The notes under the pieces: generated by a model
Database searches by the model: none
Told to the model about the DNA's origin: nothing
What the model saw: the letters and a program-made list of their open reading frames with translations, nothing else
In this document: positions 12,665 through 23,400 of the stretch, piece by piece
Position numbering within the stretch: position 1 is the stretch's first letter
Layout of the letters: every line of letters begins with the position of its first letter
Position numbers and translations under genes: made by a program
From: Phoenix dactylifera
Lineage: Eukaryota > Streptophyta > Magnoliopsida > Arecales > Arecaceae
Assembly: GCF_009389715.1 (NCBI RefSeq)
Contig: NC_052401.1
Span: 3,011,530-3,075,529 of the forward strand
DNA length: 64,000 nt
Direction of reading: 5' to 3'

Positions 12665-12790
12665 GTGTAATAATCCATGACCACATTTAAAATGACTAGC
12701 TGGAAAGTATTATTTAGATTTTTTGATCTTATATAAGTATCCAAATTCTATTCAGCGAATAATTGGTCTAGGACTAACATACACCCGCAC
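12665..12790 (+). repeat. dispersed repeat family R3, copy 1
   Basis: Shares ACTAGCTGGAAAGTATTATT, AAGTATCCAA and GCGAATAATTGG-type segments with the copies at about 13290 and 13652. Same orientation, non-coding. Confidence 0.65.
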
Positions 12791-13287
12791 AGTTCTCACA
12801 AAAAGCCGCACAACGTGCGGAGCTCGGCAACTGCATGAGCTTTCTTATTTCTATTATTTTATACTTAATCCACAGCCTCACCTCATCCCCCATATAAACC
12901 AAGCAACAGCACCAGCTTCCATTCGAAAGAAGAGTCTCCTAGTGTAAAATAGAATAAGGCTTAATAGCTCAATTCTATTGCGACGCAGGACCAAATATAT
13001 ACAGCAGCTGTACAAGGCCTGTTATAAATGAGCTGCAGATTTTAAGAGTTAAAAAAAAAACATAGGAAAGGAAATATTAAAATGTGTACAGAAATGAATC
13101 TTGATAGATTTTGGTGCGGGGGAATCTAACTATGTGCTCTGTGTGCTAATAAATTAAGACAGATCTTTGGTGCCAGAGGAATTTGGCTTATAATTTTTGA
13201 CTGTCCTCGGTCTACTCTAGCGCCTAACTCTGCTTCTTTTTCCCCACATTCTTTTCCCTCTCCTCCTTCAATTCCACTTCAGAGCAT

Positions 13288-13410
13288 GTAACAACCAAAA
13301 CCTCACCCAAAAAGGCTAACTAGAAAGAATTTTTTTGGGCTCTTTAGTCTTGTTTAAGTATCCAAGATTTTCTTAAAGAATAATCGATGTAGAACTAAAT
13401 ACACGTCTGC
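13288..13410 (+). repeat. dispersed repeat family R3, copy 2
   Basis: Starts with TAACAACCAAAACCTCACCC, then GGGCTCTTTAGTCTTG, TTTAAGTATCCAAGATTTTC and AATAATCGATGTAGAAC. This is the most complete of the three clustered copies. The opening resembles a TGTAACAACCC-type LTR or repeat end. Confidence 0.65.
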
Positions 13411-13647
13411 ACCACATCCTTGTCAAGCTAAAAGTTCAAATTTTATTCATTAACCATTATTTGCATTGCATTTTCCTTTAATTCCATTCAAGCCCTTACA
13501 TTTTCGTCAGGCTAAGAGTTCAAATTCATTCAAATCTAATTACAAGCACCATCGATCGGCCCGTGGTCGGCCTTCATGAACCCGTGCTGTAGTGTCCTCT
13601 AGTCCACAGAGACTATAATCCGAGTTCGCTATAATACTATTTGTAAC

Positions 13648-13745
13648 AATTCAGGATCTCATCCAAAATAACTAGCCGAAAGGTATTATTTAGGCTCCCA
13701 AGATCTTCTCAACGAATAATTGATATCAGATTAAATATACGTCTC
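13648..13745 (+). repeat. dispersed repeat family R3, copy 3
   Basis: Carries AACTAGCCGAAAGGTATTAT, GATCTTCTCAACGAATAATT and TAAATATACGTCT. It lacks the middle TTGTTTAAGTATCC block present in copy 2. Confidence 0.6.
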
Positions 13746-14208
13746 TCATAGAACTGAACAGCTGCAGCAACATCAATAGAAGGAGTAGACAAAGATTACA
13801 AAGAAGATACTGGTAGTCTCAACAGTGGAGATGCAAAAGGTAAGCAGGGAGGCAAATATATCTTCTCAGAATCTTCCAGTTCCCTCCTGCTGCTCTCTTT
13901 TAGTTTCTACCTTCCACTTTGCTGGTTTCAAGCTTTCCTGATTGGCCCGGAAGCAAGAAGTTTTGATACGAAGAGATCCTGGGTTGAAAGACAGAAGAGC
14001 GAGAGGCCAAGTTGGTGTTGCTATCCTGTGAGGCTCTCCAGATAGAGGAACACTGGAGAAAAGATGAGATTAGAATTATGGAAACAAAAGCGGTAGTGGA
14101 AGGCTTGGAGGGGCCGTTCCCACTCGTGACCCAAGTCTAGTGGGATAGTACATACGTGTCACAATGTAACTTCTATCATTTTAATTCCCTCGGCTGTATG
14201 TAGTCCAA

Positions 14209-15294
14209 GGCCCCTTTGGGGGAGCTTTTAGAAGGCCAAAAAGCACTTCCGGCCAAAAAGCACTTTCTGTTCCTCTAAAAGTACTTTTAGATAAAAAATG
14301 ATGTTTGGTAAAATTTTTGGAAAGCCGTTTTCAACTTTTGCAGGAAGCTGAAAACAGCTTTTGGGAAGAAGCTCCAATTTAGAACTTTCCGAAAATGTTG
14401 TTTTCAGCTTTGTCGTGAAACTATTTTTTGGATCAAAATACCTCTATTTAAATCTCACTTTTTTTCTCAAAACCCTCATCTCACCTCTTCCTCTCTCACC
14501 CATCCTCTCCCTCTCCCTCTCTATCTCTTCTTCCTCTCAACGCACCGCCTCTGTTCCTTTTTCTTCTTCTTTTTTTTTACTTTTTTTCTTTGTTTTGGGA
14601 GCTCGTGGTTTGCTCACGGTGGCAGCCACCATGCCGGCCACCACCCATGGCCGGCGACCCTTCTATATTTCAATGAATAAAATAAAATAATAAATAAATA
14701 AATAAATAATAAAATAAAAAATAATGAGTGAGTGGCAATAATCTGATTTAAATAAATAAATAAATAAAAATATTATAATTATTTAACCAATTTTATCACC
14801 TAGCTAGAAATTTGTTAGAGAGATAAATAGTCATTAGAATGATGAAAATTAATTTACACTATAATTATAATATTTTATATATTTATTATTGTATTATACT
14901 ATAAATATATATTATATTACATTATATCATAATACATTTATACGTTATGTTAAATAATTTAATATTATATTAAATTATTATTCTATAACACATAATGTTA
15001 TAGTACTATATTTAATAAATTATATTACATTACATTAATATTATATTATATTATATATTTATGTATTAATACGTATTATATTTATTATGCATTGTTGTAT
15101 AATACTGGTAATATTTTTATGGTCATTTTTGTCACACAAAAGTACTTTCTAATTTTGTTTACCAAATACATGTTAAAGTGTCACAGCACTTTAGAAATGT
15201 AGTTACCAAACAGCAAACAGCTTTTTATAAATGCTCTGCTTCAAACAGCTATATTTCCAAAACTCTACTACTAACAACTTTCCTAAACAGGGCC
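14209..15294. mobile_element. possible non-autonomous DNA transposon with terminal inverted repeats
   Basis: The left end GGCCCCTTTGGGGGAGCTTT is an imperfect inverse of the right end AAACAGGGCC. Both flanks carry related text (AAAAAGCACTTT / AAAGTACTTTC, AACAGCTTTT). The core at 14680-15110 is extremely AT-rich. GGGCC..TTTGG termini of this kind are common in plant hAT-type MITEs. I see no perfect 8-bp target duplication, so exact ends are uncertain. It lies directly upstream of the permease gene. Confidence 0.45.
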
Positions 15295-15678
15295 TAAGAC
15301 CCCAAGCCCCACCCCTTTCTTTGCCCTCTGCTCTCTTCCAAAATTTAGTCGGCAGTTTTGTTGGACTGATTGGTGTTTTGGCTGGGATTTATATTATATA
15401 TTTATATATACTGTGACCATATTCTTATTTCCGTGGTGCACCTTCCAATTCCAAGCTCCCTTTTTTCTGGAACTGTGTGAACCTTGGGTGCCGCGTTAGT
15501 GGCCGGGAGTGCTATTTAGTGAGGGGCAGAGAGCAGAGGCTACTCCGTGTCCCGGAGTTTTACTTCCTCTCTCGCTCGCTCACTCGCTGTCTTAATTTGC
15601 TCAGCCTCCATTCTGATTCCAAGCGTAGAGGGGTCTCACTTGTCCACTCTGCGTGTCTCTGTGTGGTTGGGGAATAAG

Positions 15679-17647
15679 ATGGGTGAGAACGGTGCAACCA
15701 AGTACCACCAGCAAGCAGGGATCCCTCCAATGGAGGTCTCCATAGAGCTGGGACACCAGAAGCAGCTCCAGGGAGGCTCCAAGTGCTACGACGACGACGG
15801 CCGACTCAAGAGAACTGGTTAAAATCCAAACTCTGCTCCACTGTTGCGCTCTGAATCGAGAATTCTTCGTGTTTCTGAATCAAAGGTGGGATTTTTCAGG
15901 GACTTTGTGGACGGCAAGTGCGCATATTATCACGGCGTGATTGGATCCGGCGTTCTGTCGCTGGCCTGGGCTATCGCGCAGCTTCGGATGGGTGGCTGGC
16001 CCTGCTGTCATGTTCCTCTTCTCCTTTGTTATCTTCTACACTTCTACTCTTCTCGCTGACTGCTATCGCTCCGGCGATCCCATCACGGCAAGCGCAACTA
16101 CACCTACATGGACGCCGTTCATGCCTACTTGGTTTGTTCTCGTCCTCTCTTACCAAATTACATCACAAAGATGAATTTTTTATGCTAGCTTTTGACTTAA
16201 AACCACCTTCTTTTACTCAACAAATTTCAAATGAGCAGGAGGTCTCAAAGTCAAGATGTGTGGATTATCCAGTATGCAAACCTCTTTGGAGTCGCCATTG
16301 GATACACCATCGCCGCTTCCATTAGCATGATGTAAGTGGAATGGAAGAAGAGCGTTTCTTATTCTTCTTTTCTTCTCGGAAAGATGGAACCTCCGATATT
16401 CTAAACGGTTGTTTTGGTTTTGAGGAACAGGGCATCCGGAGGTCCAACTGCTTCCATGAGAAAGGCCACAGAGCCCCTGTCACGTATCCAGCAATCCTTT
16501 ATATGATTGCATTTGGCGTGTTGGAGATCATCTTCTCCCAGATTCCTGACTTCGATCAGATTTGGTGGCTTTCCATCGTTGCCGCTGTCATGTCTTCACC
16601 TACTCTTCCATTGGCCTCATTCTTGGCATCGTTCAAACCATTGGTAAACCATGCAAGCGAACAAAGTACTTCTATCACATTATTTTTTTGTTCCTCCATT
16701 GCCCACATCCTAATCTCTCTGTTCTCCTCTGCTCTATACTCAAACAGGGAACAAACGTTTCAAAGGCAGTCTCACCGGGATCAGCATCGGTGCCGTCACC
16801 GAAACCCAAAGATCTGGCGTACCCTCCAAGCCTTAGGCGACATTGCCTTCGCCTACTCCTTCTCCATCATCCTCATCGAAATCCAGGTAAACAACTCAAA
16901 GCCAATCAAACAGTAGCTTTTTACCGTGTTCTAAACTCTGTCTCGCCTATCATGTTACTGAAACACCGCTTTTGATGCGGCTCTCCTTCAGGACACAGTA
17001 AAGGCGCCGCCACCATCGGAGGCGAAGGTGATGAAGAAGGCCGCAGTGCTGAGCATAGCGGTGACGACGTTCTTCTACATGCTCTGCGGCTGCATGGGCT
17101 ATGCCCGCATTCGGCGACGAGGCCCCCGGCAACCTCCTCACGGGCTTTGGCTTCTACAACCCCTTCTGGCTCCTCGACATCGCAACGCCGCCATCGTCAT
17201 CCACCTCGTCGGCGCCTACCAGGTCTTCTGCCAGCCCCTCTTCGCCTTCATCGAAAAATGGGCGCTTCAAACCTGGCCCAAGTCCACCTTCATCACCAAG
17301 GAGATCAGGATCCCCTCACCTCCACCAGATCCTACAACCTCAACCTCTTCCGCCTCGTCTGGCGCTCCGCCTTCGTCGTCCTCACCACCGTCATCTCCAT
17401 GCTCCTCCCCTTCTTCAACGACGTCGTCGGCCTCCTCGGCGCGCTCGGCTTCTGGCCTCTCACCGTCTACTTTCCAGTAGAGATGTACATAGCCCAAAAG
17501 GAGGTCCCTAGGTGGAGCACCAGGTGGGTGTGCCTCCAAATGCTCAGCATCGCCTGCCTCATAGTCTCCATCGCCGCCGCCGCCGGGTCCATCGCCGGAG
17601 TTGTCACCGACCTCAAAGTCTACAGGCCGTTCAAGACCAGCTACTAA
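15679..17647 (+). CDS. amino acid permease (AAP-type), six exons, many 1-bp frameshifts in this sequence
   Basis: Proton-coupled amino acid importer of the plasma membrane (AAAP/ATF1 family, AAP subfamily). Exons by GT..AG and homology are 15679-15817, 15900-16131, 16239-16331, 16431-16643, 16748-16886 and 16992-17647. The start MGENGATKYHQQ, the SGVLSLAWAIAQL region, IFSQIPDFDQIWWLSIVAAVMS, LGDIAFAYSFSIILIEIQ and the final GVVTDLKVYRPFKTSY are diagnostic. All family segments appear in order and the length would be about 480 residues. The reading frame, however, breaks about 13 times by single bases. Deletions lie near 15936, 16087, 16131, 16266, 16433, 16470, 16593, 16809, 17183 and 17313, and insertions near 15984, 16498 and 17104, mostly in short runs of one base. 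Splice sites are intact and I noticed no base substitution to a stop. Either sequence errors or a very recent pseudogene; I favour errors. Confidence 0.85.
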
Positions 17648-19460
17648 GCCCAAGGCTGCCACCTCTTACACTCGTTTACTATTATTGGTATTTACTGCTG
17701 CTTTTGTTGTTGCTTGTAACAAGGAACTGATGAATGGAAACAGACGTTGATTCCCGACCAAAATCACCAAACTTGACTTCCTTGGAATGGGGTTGGAATT
17801 TGGGGTAAAAGGTCGTTGCTTTCGTGGGGAAATTGATGGGGGGGGTGTACGAGGGTTGGTGGCCGGTTGGGCTCGCCCACGGTGGTTGCTATCAAATGGG
17901 GGCTTTAAAGGAAAGATGGAGGTGGGAAGAGGGCGAGTTGGGTCACGGGATTTTGGGTGGTGGTCGGTCCACATCGCCGGAGGGCCAGCCGCTTGGGTGC
18001 AATTGGGTAAGCTTTAGCTGGGATTGGGTCCGGGACTCTAGGTTGGATACGGGGAGAATCTTGGTTATCTTATCCTGGGAGTACTAGATACTCGTAATCT
18101 TTACTTTTTGAAGGGGATTGGGTGGAGGGATGTGTTGATGCTGTCAAGGCTACAGTCTCGTTATGAGTTGCTGGGACCATGGAGGTTTGTGCTCATGGAG
18201 GGTATTTACGGTTGTTTTGACCCTTGGAGCCCGTATTTGTAAATGGTTTACCGAGTGGGCTAAGGTTTAGGTTCCAAACTTGCCATCGGGGCTGATCATG
18301 AGCCAGACTTCTATAGAAAATATCAAATTTTAGGTAGGCCCGGCTTATCATCTGACTAGAATGAATATAAATTATACTGACACAAGTATATATATGTTTG
18401 CGATGGACGGAACTGGTGCACTAGTTTGAGTGTTTAACAATTCTTTAGAAACCTATTTATTAATCAAAATACCACTGGCCAATCGTTATTCCAAAAAATT
18501 ATAGCTAAACAACAAATTGCACTTCTATAGCTTGTTAACCAAAATAATGAGCAATAGATCTCTCTTTTCTTCCAACAACTGATTTGATTGCCGAACAACT
18601 CATAATATTCATGTCAATCTATCATTTCTCTCGGTGTCGGGATAGACTCCTAAAACATTTTTTCTTGAATCTTTACAAAATAAAATTATTGATTAATTAA
18701 AATTAATTTTTTTTAAAATTATAATTTTAAAATAAAATAGTAAATTATCTTTAATTTAAAATTTTCAGCGATACTTTGCATGTGCATTGTAACTAGTTAA
18801 TGAAGAAAGGAGAGTGCATGGGAAAGCCTCACAACCTGATGCAAAATCTCGCAGCATTAAGCTGACAGAGATGCATTTTAGGCAAAAACATGTTATGAAC
18901 ATTTATTTTGACAATAATGGTGGGTTATAACTCTAATAATTTAGATACTTTCTAAAATGGAAAATAGAACTCCCAAATAGATGCGTGCTCATTGACATGC
19001 AAACTCATTTGTATTTATTGTCTGCCATCCATCACTATCATGCAAGAAAAAAAAAATCAAGTAAAATTATGTTAGTACATGAATGGGCTTGATGTGACTC
19101 GCAGCAAGTGTATCATGTGAACGTACTTCATTTTAAGGCTAGAGATATGGTCGCCATCGACCAGCCTTTGAGCATAACCTATACTACGCTGTTTTGGCTC
19201 TCAAATATTGCATAATTTTTAAACTAAGACTATCTAATAAATTCATGTGTAATCTCTTTTATTAATAGATTCAGAATTATCGTAAGTTTAACCCATGCAG
19301 CACCTCTTTCATTCATTTGACAATCTTACCTATTTAATCTTGTGACATTTTTGTCATATTTGGCTCCTACTGGTGAGGGATCCATCAATACTCCGAATCT
19401 TCGGCAATTTCAGTATCCTTAATGAGGAGTGTATAACACTAATAAAAATTGTGACGCATG
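17648..19460. other. permease 3' region and intergenic spacer
   Basis: 17750-18090 is GC-rich with overlapping open frames on both strands. None resembles a protein family, so I regard them as chance. 18300-19460 is AT-rich with nothing recognised. Confidence 0.3.
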
Positions 19461-19465
19461 CTTAT
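19461..19465. repeat. target-site duplication CTTAT (left)
   Basis: CTTAT directly precedes the TGTTACGG start of the 5' LTR and recurs right after the 3' LTR at 32731-32735. Five-base duplications are the rule for Ty3/gypsy integrases. Confidence 0.95.
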
Positions 19466-19530
19466 TGTTACGGGGGAAATAAGCCGCCATGCCCCACGTG
19501 ACCGGCACGCGCGCCCAGGAAGACTACGGC

Positions 19531-19914
19531 TGCCCTTTGATCCAGCAATCCGACCCCGAGTCGGACATCCTCGGCTCCGCAGCCCGACCCCGAGTCGGCT
19601 GCCCTTTGATCCAGCGCTCCGACCCCGAGTCGGACGTCCTCGGCTCCGCAGCCCGACCCCGAGTCGGCTGCCCTTTGATCCAGCAATCCGACCCCGAGTC
19701 GGATATCCTCGGCTCCGCAGCCCGACCCCGAGTCGGCTGCCCTTTGATCCAGCGCTCCGACCCCGAGTCGGACGTCCTCGGCTCCGCAGCCCGACCCCGA
19801 GTCGGCTGCCCTTTGATCCAGCAATCCGACCCCGAGTCGGATATCCTCGGCTCCGCAGCCCGACCCCGAGTCGGCTGCCCCTTGATCCAGCGCTCCGACC
19901 CCGAGTCGGAGATC
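19531..19914 (+). repeat. 69-bp tandem repeats in the 5' LTR, alternating A/B variants
   Basis: Copies begin TGCCCTTTGATCCAG at 19531, 19600, 19669, 19738, 19807 and 19876 (last one partial and starting TGCCCCTTG). They alternate between CAATCC and CGCTCC after CCAG, giving a 138-bp higher-order period. Each full unit holds two copies of the hairpin-forming CCGACCCCGAGTCGG (5-bp stem CCGAC/GTCGG). As 69 is a multiple of three, frames stay open on both strands without coding meaning. Confidence 0.95.
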
Positions 19915-20156
19915 TCTTGATAACGACAGGCTATTCCCCAGAGGCACGCCGCGGCCTCCTGCTCCACTACTCCCTGCAACGGCTGTATCCGATGCTGCTC
20001 CACGATCTCCTGCATCAGCCGTACAAAGCGGAGCCCCACTATGCCCTGACGTGGCCGTACCCGGTGCTGCTCCACGACGCCCTGTAACGGCCATGTCAGT
20101 GGCCACACCATCGTGCCCCACGATAACGAACCCCCCTGAGAGACCCCCCAGCCAGG

Positions 20157-20163
20157 TATATAT
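20157..20163 (+). promoter_or_regulatory. TATA box of the 5' LTR
   Basis: TATATAT in a GC-rich context, downstream of the repeat array. Transcription of the genomic RNA would then start about 25-35 bp further on, defining the U3/R border near 20190 (inferred). Confidence 0.7.
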
Positions 20164-20419
20164 GCGGCTGGGGGGAGAAAGGGGGGGTGAGCAATATCTC
20201 CCAGAGCACTCTCTTACTTGCGATTATCACCTCTCCTCCTCCTCCAATCTCCTCTGACTTGACCGTCGGAGGGCCATCACCACCCTGGTGGTGGTGCAAG
20301 GCTTGTTTGCAGGTCTCTTGGCGGAAGGTGGAGCGCAACCAACACCAACCAAGACAACTCAGACGGAACCCCGTTCACACCGCAGTGCCAATCGTTCTCG
20401 GTTTGGACCACCAGCAACA

Positions 20420-20440
20420 GTTGGCGCTAGAGGAAGGGCC
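20420..20440 (+). other. primer-binding region
   Basis: GTTGGCGCTAGAGGAAGG follows the LTR immediately. TGGCGC is the complement of a tRNA 3' end (GCGCCA). I cannot match the rest to a particular tRNA from memory, so I leave the primer unnamed. Only 40 bp separate the LTR from the gag start. Confidence 0.65.
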
Positions 20441-20459
20441 GAATCTTAGAACGATCGTA

Positions 20460-23400
20460 ATGGCACGGCGAGGTGGTCGTGGAGCTTCCAATGCTTCCGG
20501 TCGCGGAGCCTCTCGCGCCTCCGGCCGAGAGGCTGCTGCGTCCCCAACGCACTCTCAGCAGCACTCCACCGCCCCTTCTCTCATTCAGACGGTCGAAGCT
20601 GCTCAGTTCGACCAGCTAGCCCAGCAGGTTCGCACCCTCACGGAGGCAGTGCAGAATCTGCAGGGTGTGATCTCTCGGGTGCCGCAACGGGCTCAGGAGC
20701 CGCTGCCCCCCGAGCACTCGCCTCTTCCTCACAACCCGCGCTCCTTCCTCTCCCATGGAGAGGAGCGCCGGCGCGAGGAGGATTCTCGAGTGCGGTCCAT
20801 TCTGCCAGGACCTTCTCATCGGAGCTGTGCGGGGTACGAGAGGCGGACCCGGGCGCGTTCTCAGACACCCCAGTCCTCGAGGGGCCCGCACTCCAGTCGG
20901 TCCCCCTCGCGCCGCTCCTTGTCCCCCACCCACCGGTCGCGTTCCCTGGACCGGCGGGTGGACGATCTCCACAGACAACTCCAGGTCCTGAAGGGCCACT
21001 CCAAAGATCCCTTCGCTGACTTGGAGATCTCCTCCCAGCCGGCGCTTGCCTCGAGGATCCTGCGGACCCCGAACCCGCCGGGGTTCAAAATGCCGGCGAT
21101 CGAACCCTACGACGGGGCGGCGGACCCGCGGGACCACGTGGAGAGTTTCAGGACTCTTATGCTCCTCCATGGAGCATCGGATCCGCTCCTCTGCAAGGCC
21201 TTCCCGGCGACCCTCCGTGGCCCGGCAAGGGCATGGTTCGCCGGCCTGGAGGCTAACTCCATCCAGTCCTTCGACCAGTTCACCCGCTTCTTCATCAGTC
21301 ATTTCGCCGTCAGTAGCAGGCGGCGACTGGTCTCCGACTCCCTCTTTGATGTCCGGCAAAACGAGGGAGAAAGCCTGCGGGATTATCTCACCCGCTTCAA
21401 CAAGGCTACACTGGAGGTCCGGAACTTGAGCCAGGAAGTGGCTCTCTCAGCCCTGAAGCGTGGCTTCCGGAAGGGCAGACTCACCTTCTCCCTGGACAAA
21501 CGCCTGCCGCGGAGCTTCCCGGAGCTGTTATCTCGGGCAAACCAGTATGCAGACGCCGAGGAGGCAGCCTCCCACCGGAACAAGGAGGCCGCCGAGGCCC
21601 CTCTAAAGCCCGGGAAGAAAAGGCGAAAAGAGGCACCCCAGAGGAGGAGCCCGACGCCTCAACGCCGGCGCAGAAGCCCGTCACCAGCAAGGAACCACGG
21701 CGCCACACGCCCTCGTTCTCCGCACCGACGCTTCAACCGGTACACCCCACTCCTGGCCCCCCGGGCCCAGATCCTCATGGAGGTCAAGGGGCGGGAGGAC
21801 CTCCCGGTCCCGAGGCAGATGAAGAAGATCCCTGGGAGGAGGCCTTCTCGGGCGTACTGTGAGTACCACCGAGACCACGGCCACGATACCGAAGACTGCT
21901 TCCAGCTTCGGGACGAGATCGAGGCTCTCATTCGCCGAGGGCGTCTCGGTCGATATGTAAACGACCGACGTCCCCCGGCAGACCCGCGTCCGGCCGACCC
22001 GGCCCCTCAGGAGCCTCGGGAGCAGAATCGACCCGTTGCGGGAGTGATCCACACCATCACTGGGGGCTGCTCTCGGCCCGTGAGGAACGCAGGGGGCTCG
22101 GCGGAAGCATCAGGAGTGGCCGTCGCGAAGAGGCAGCGGGTCGGAAATGTAATCGCTTTTTGTGATGAAGATGTAAAGGGGGTTCAGACTCCCCACGATG
22201 ACGCCATGGTGATCTCTCTCACTATGGCGAACTATGATGTAAGGCGTGTTCTTGTGGATAGTGGAAGCTCAGCTGATATTTTGTATTACGAGGCCTTCCA
22301 AAAGATGAGCTTGTCCCGACAATTGTTGCACAAAACATCCACCCCCCTCATAGGATTCACTGGAGACGCTATCTCGGCCGAAGGTGTCATTGAGCTGCCT
22401 GTGACTGCGGGCGTTGCACCCGCAGAAGCCACGGTGCGACTCGGGTTCTTGGTCGTCCGTGTCCCCTCGGCCTACAACGCTATCCTCGGACGACCCGGAC
22501 TGAACGCCCTTCGCGCGGTGGTTTCTACCTACCATTTGCTCATGCGGTTCCCCACGGTGGCCGGGATTGGAGAGGTCCGAGGTGACCAACCAACCGCACG
22601 GCAGTGTTTCCTAGCAACTCTCAAAGGGAAGAAGCCCATGGAGGCCCTAAGCGTCGAGTCCCTTGACGCCAGAGACGAAGTGGCCTTGCGGCACGGGGAG
22701 CCGGCCGAGGGCGTAATCGAAGTTCCCCTCGAAGAAGGCCGCCCGGACCGCACGGTCCGGGTCGGTGCCAACCTCGACTTGGAAGCTCGGCTCCGGTTAG
22801 TGGAATTCCTCCGAGCCAATGCTGATGTGTTTGCCTGGTCGGCGGCCGATGTACCTGGGATCGACCCGGAGGTCATTTCTCACGCCCTCAACGTCGACCC
22901 GACCCACCGACCAGTAAAGCAAAAGAAGAGACACTGTGCCCCGGATCGGATCCGGGTGGTCGACCAGGAGGTAGACAAACTCTTGGAGGCAGGTTTCATA
23001 AGGGAAGTGAGCTACCCCGAGTGGCTGGCAAACGTCGTACTTGTCCGGAAGGCGAGCGGGAAGTGGAGGATGTGCGTCGACTACACCGACCTGAACAAGG
23101 CGTGCCCCAAGGATAGCTTTCCGCTTCCGCGAATAGACCAACTGGTCGACGCGACTTCCGGATATCAGCTGCTGTCTTTCATGGACGCCTTCTCCGGCTA
23201 CAACCAAATAATGATGGCTCCACAGGACGAGGAGAAAACGGCCTTCATAACAGACAGGGGGCTGTACTGTTACAAGGTAATGCCCTTCGGTCTGAAGAAC
23301 GCTGGCGCTACTTACCAGCGCCTCGTCAATAAAATCTTCAAGGAGCAGATCGGCCGGAACATGGAGGTATACGTGGACGATATGCTGGTAAAGAGCCGCC

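Larger units (their letters stand above)
19466..20419 (+). repeat. 5' LTR of the Tat element
   Basis: Begins TGTTACGGGGGAAATAAG and ends CACCAGCAACA. Contains six 69-bp repeats (19531-19914) and a TATA box at 20157-20163. It matches the 3' LTR base for base as far as I compared, except for seven versus eight Gs just after the TATA box region. Confidence 0.95.

Noticed and set aside
15844..17662. Many overlapping short frames on both strands in the permease region
   Set aside because: They are pieces of a single six-exon gene split by single-base indels, or shadows of it on the opposite strand.
17787..18087. Gly/Arg-rich plus-strand frames after the permease
   Set aside because: No family resemblance; GC-rich skewed sequence keeps two plus-strand frames open at once.
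19458..20121. Long open frames on both strands over the LTR repeats (also 31534-32649)
   Set aside because: They result from a 69-bp repeat unit (multiple of three) without stop codons. Translated text is a repeat in every frame and LTR U3 is not coding.
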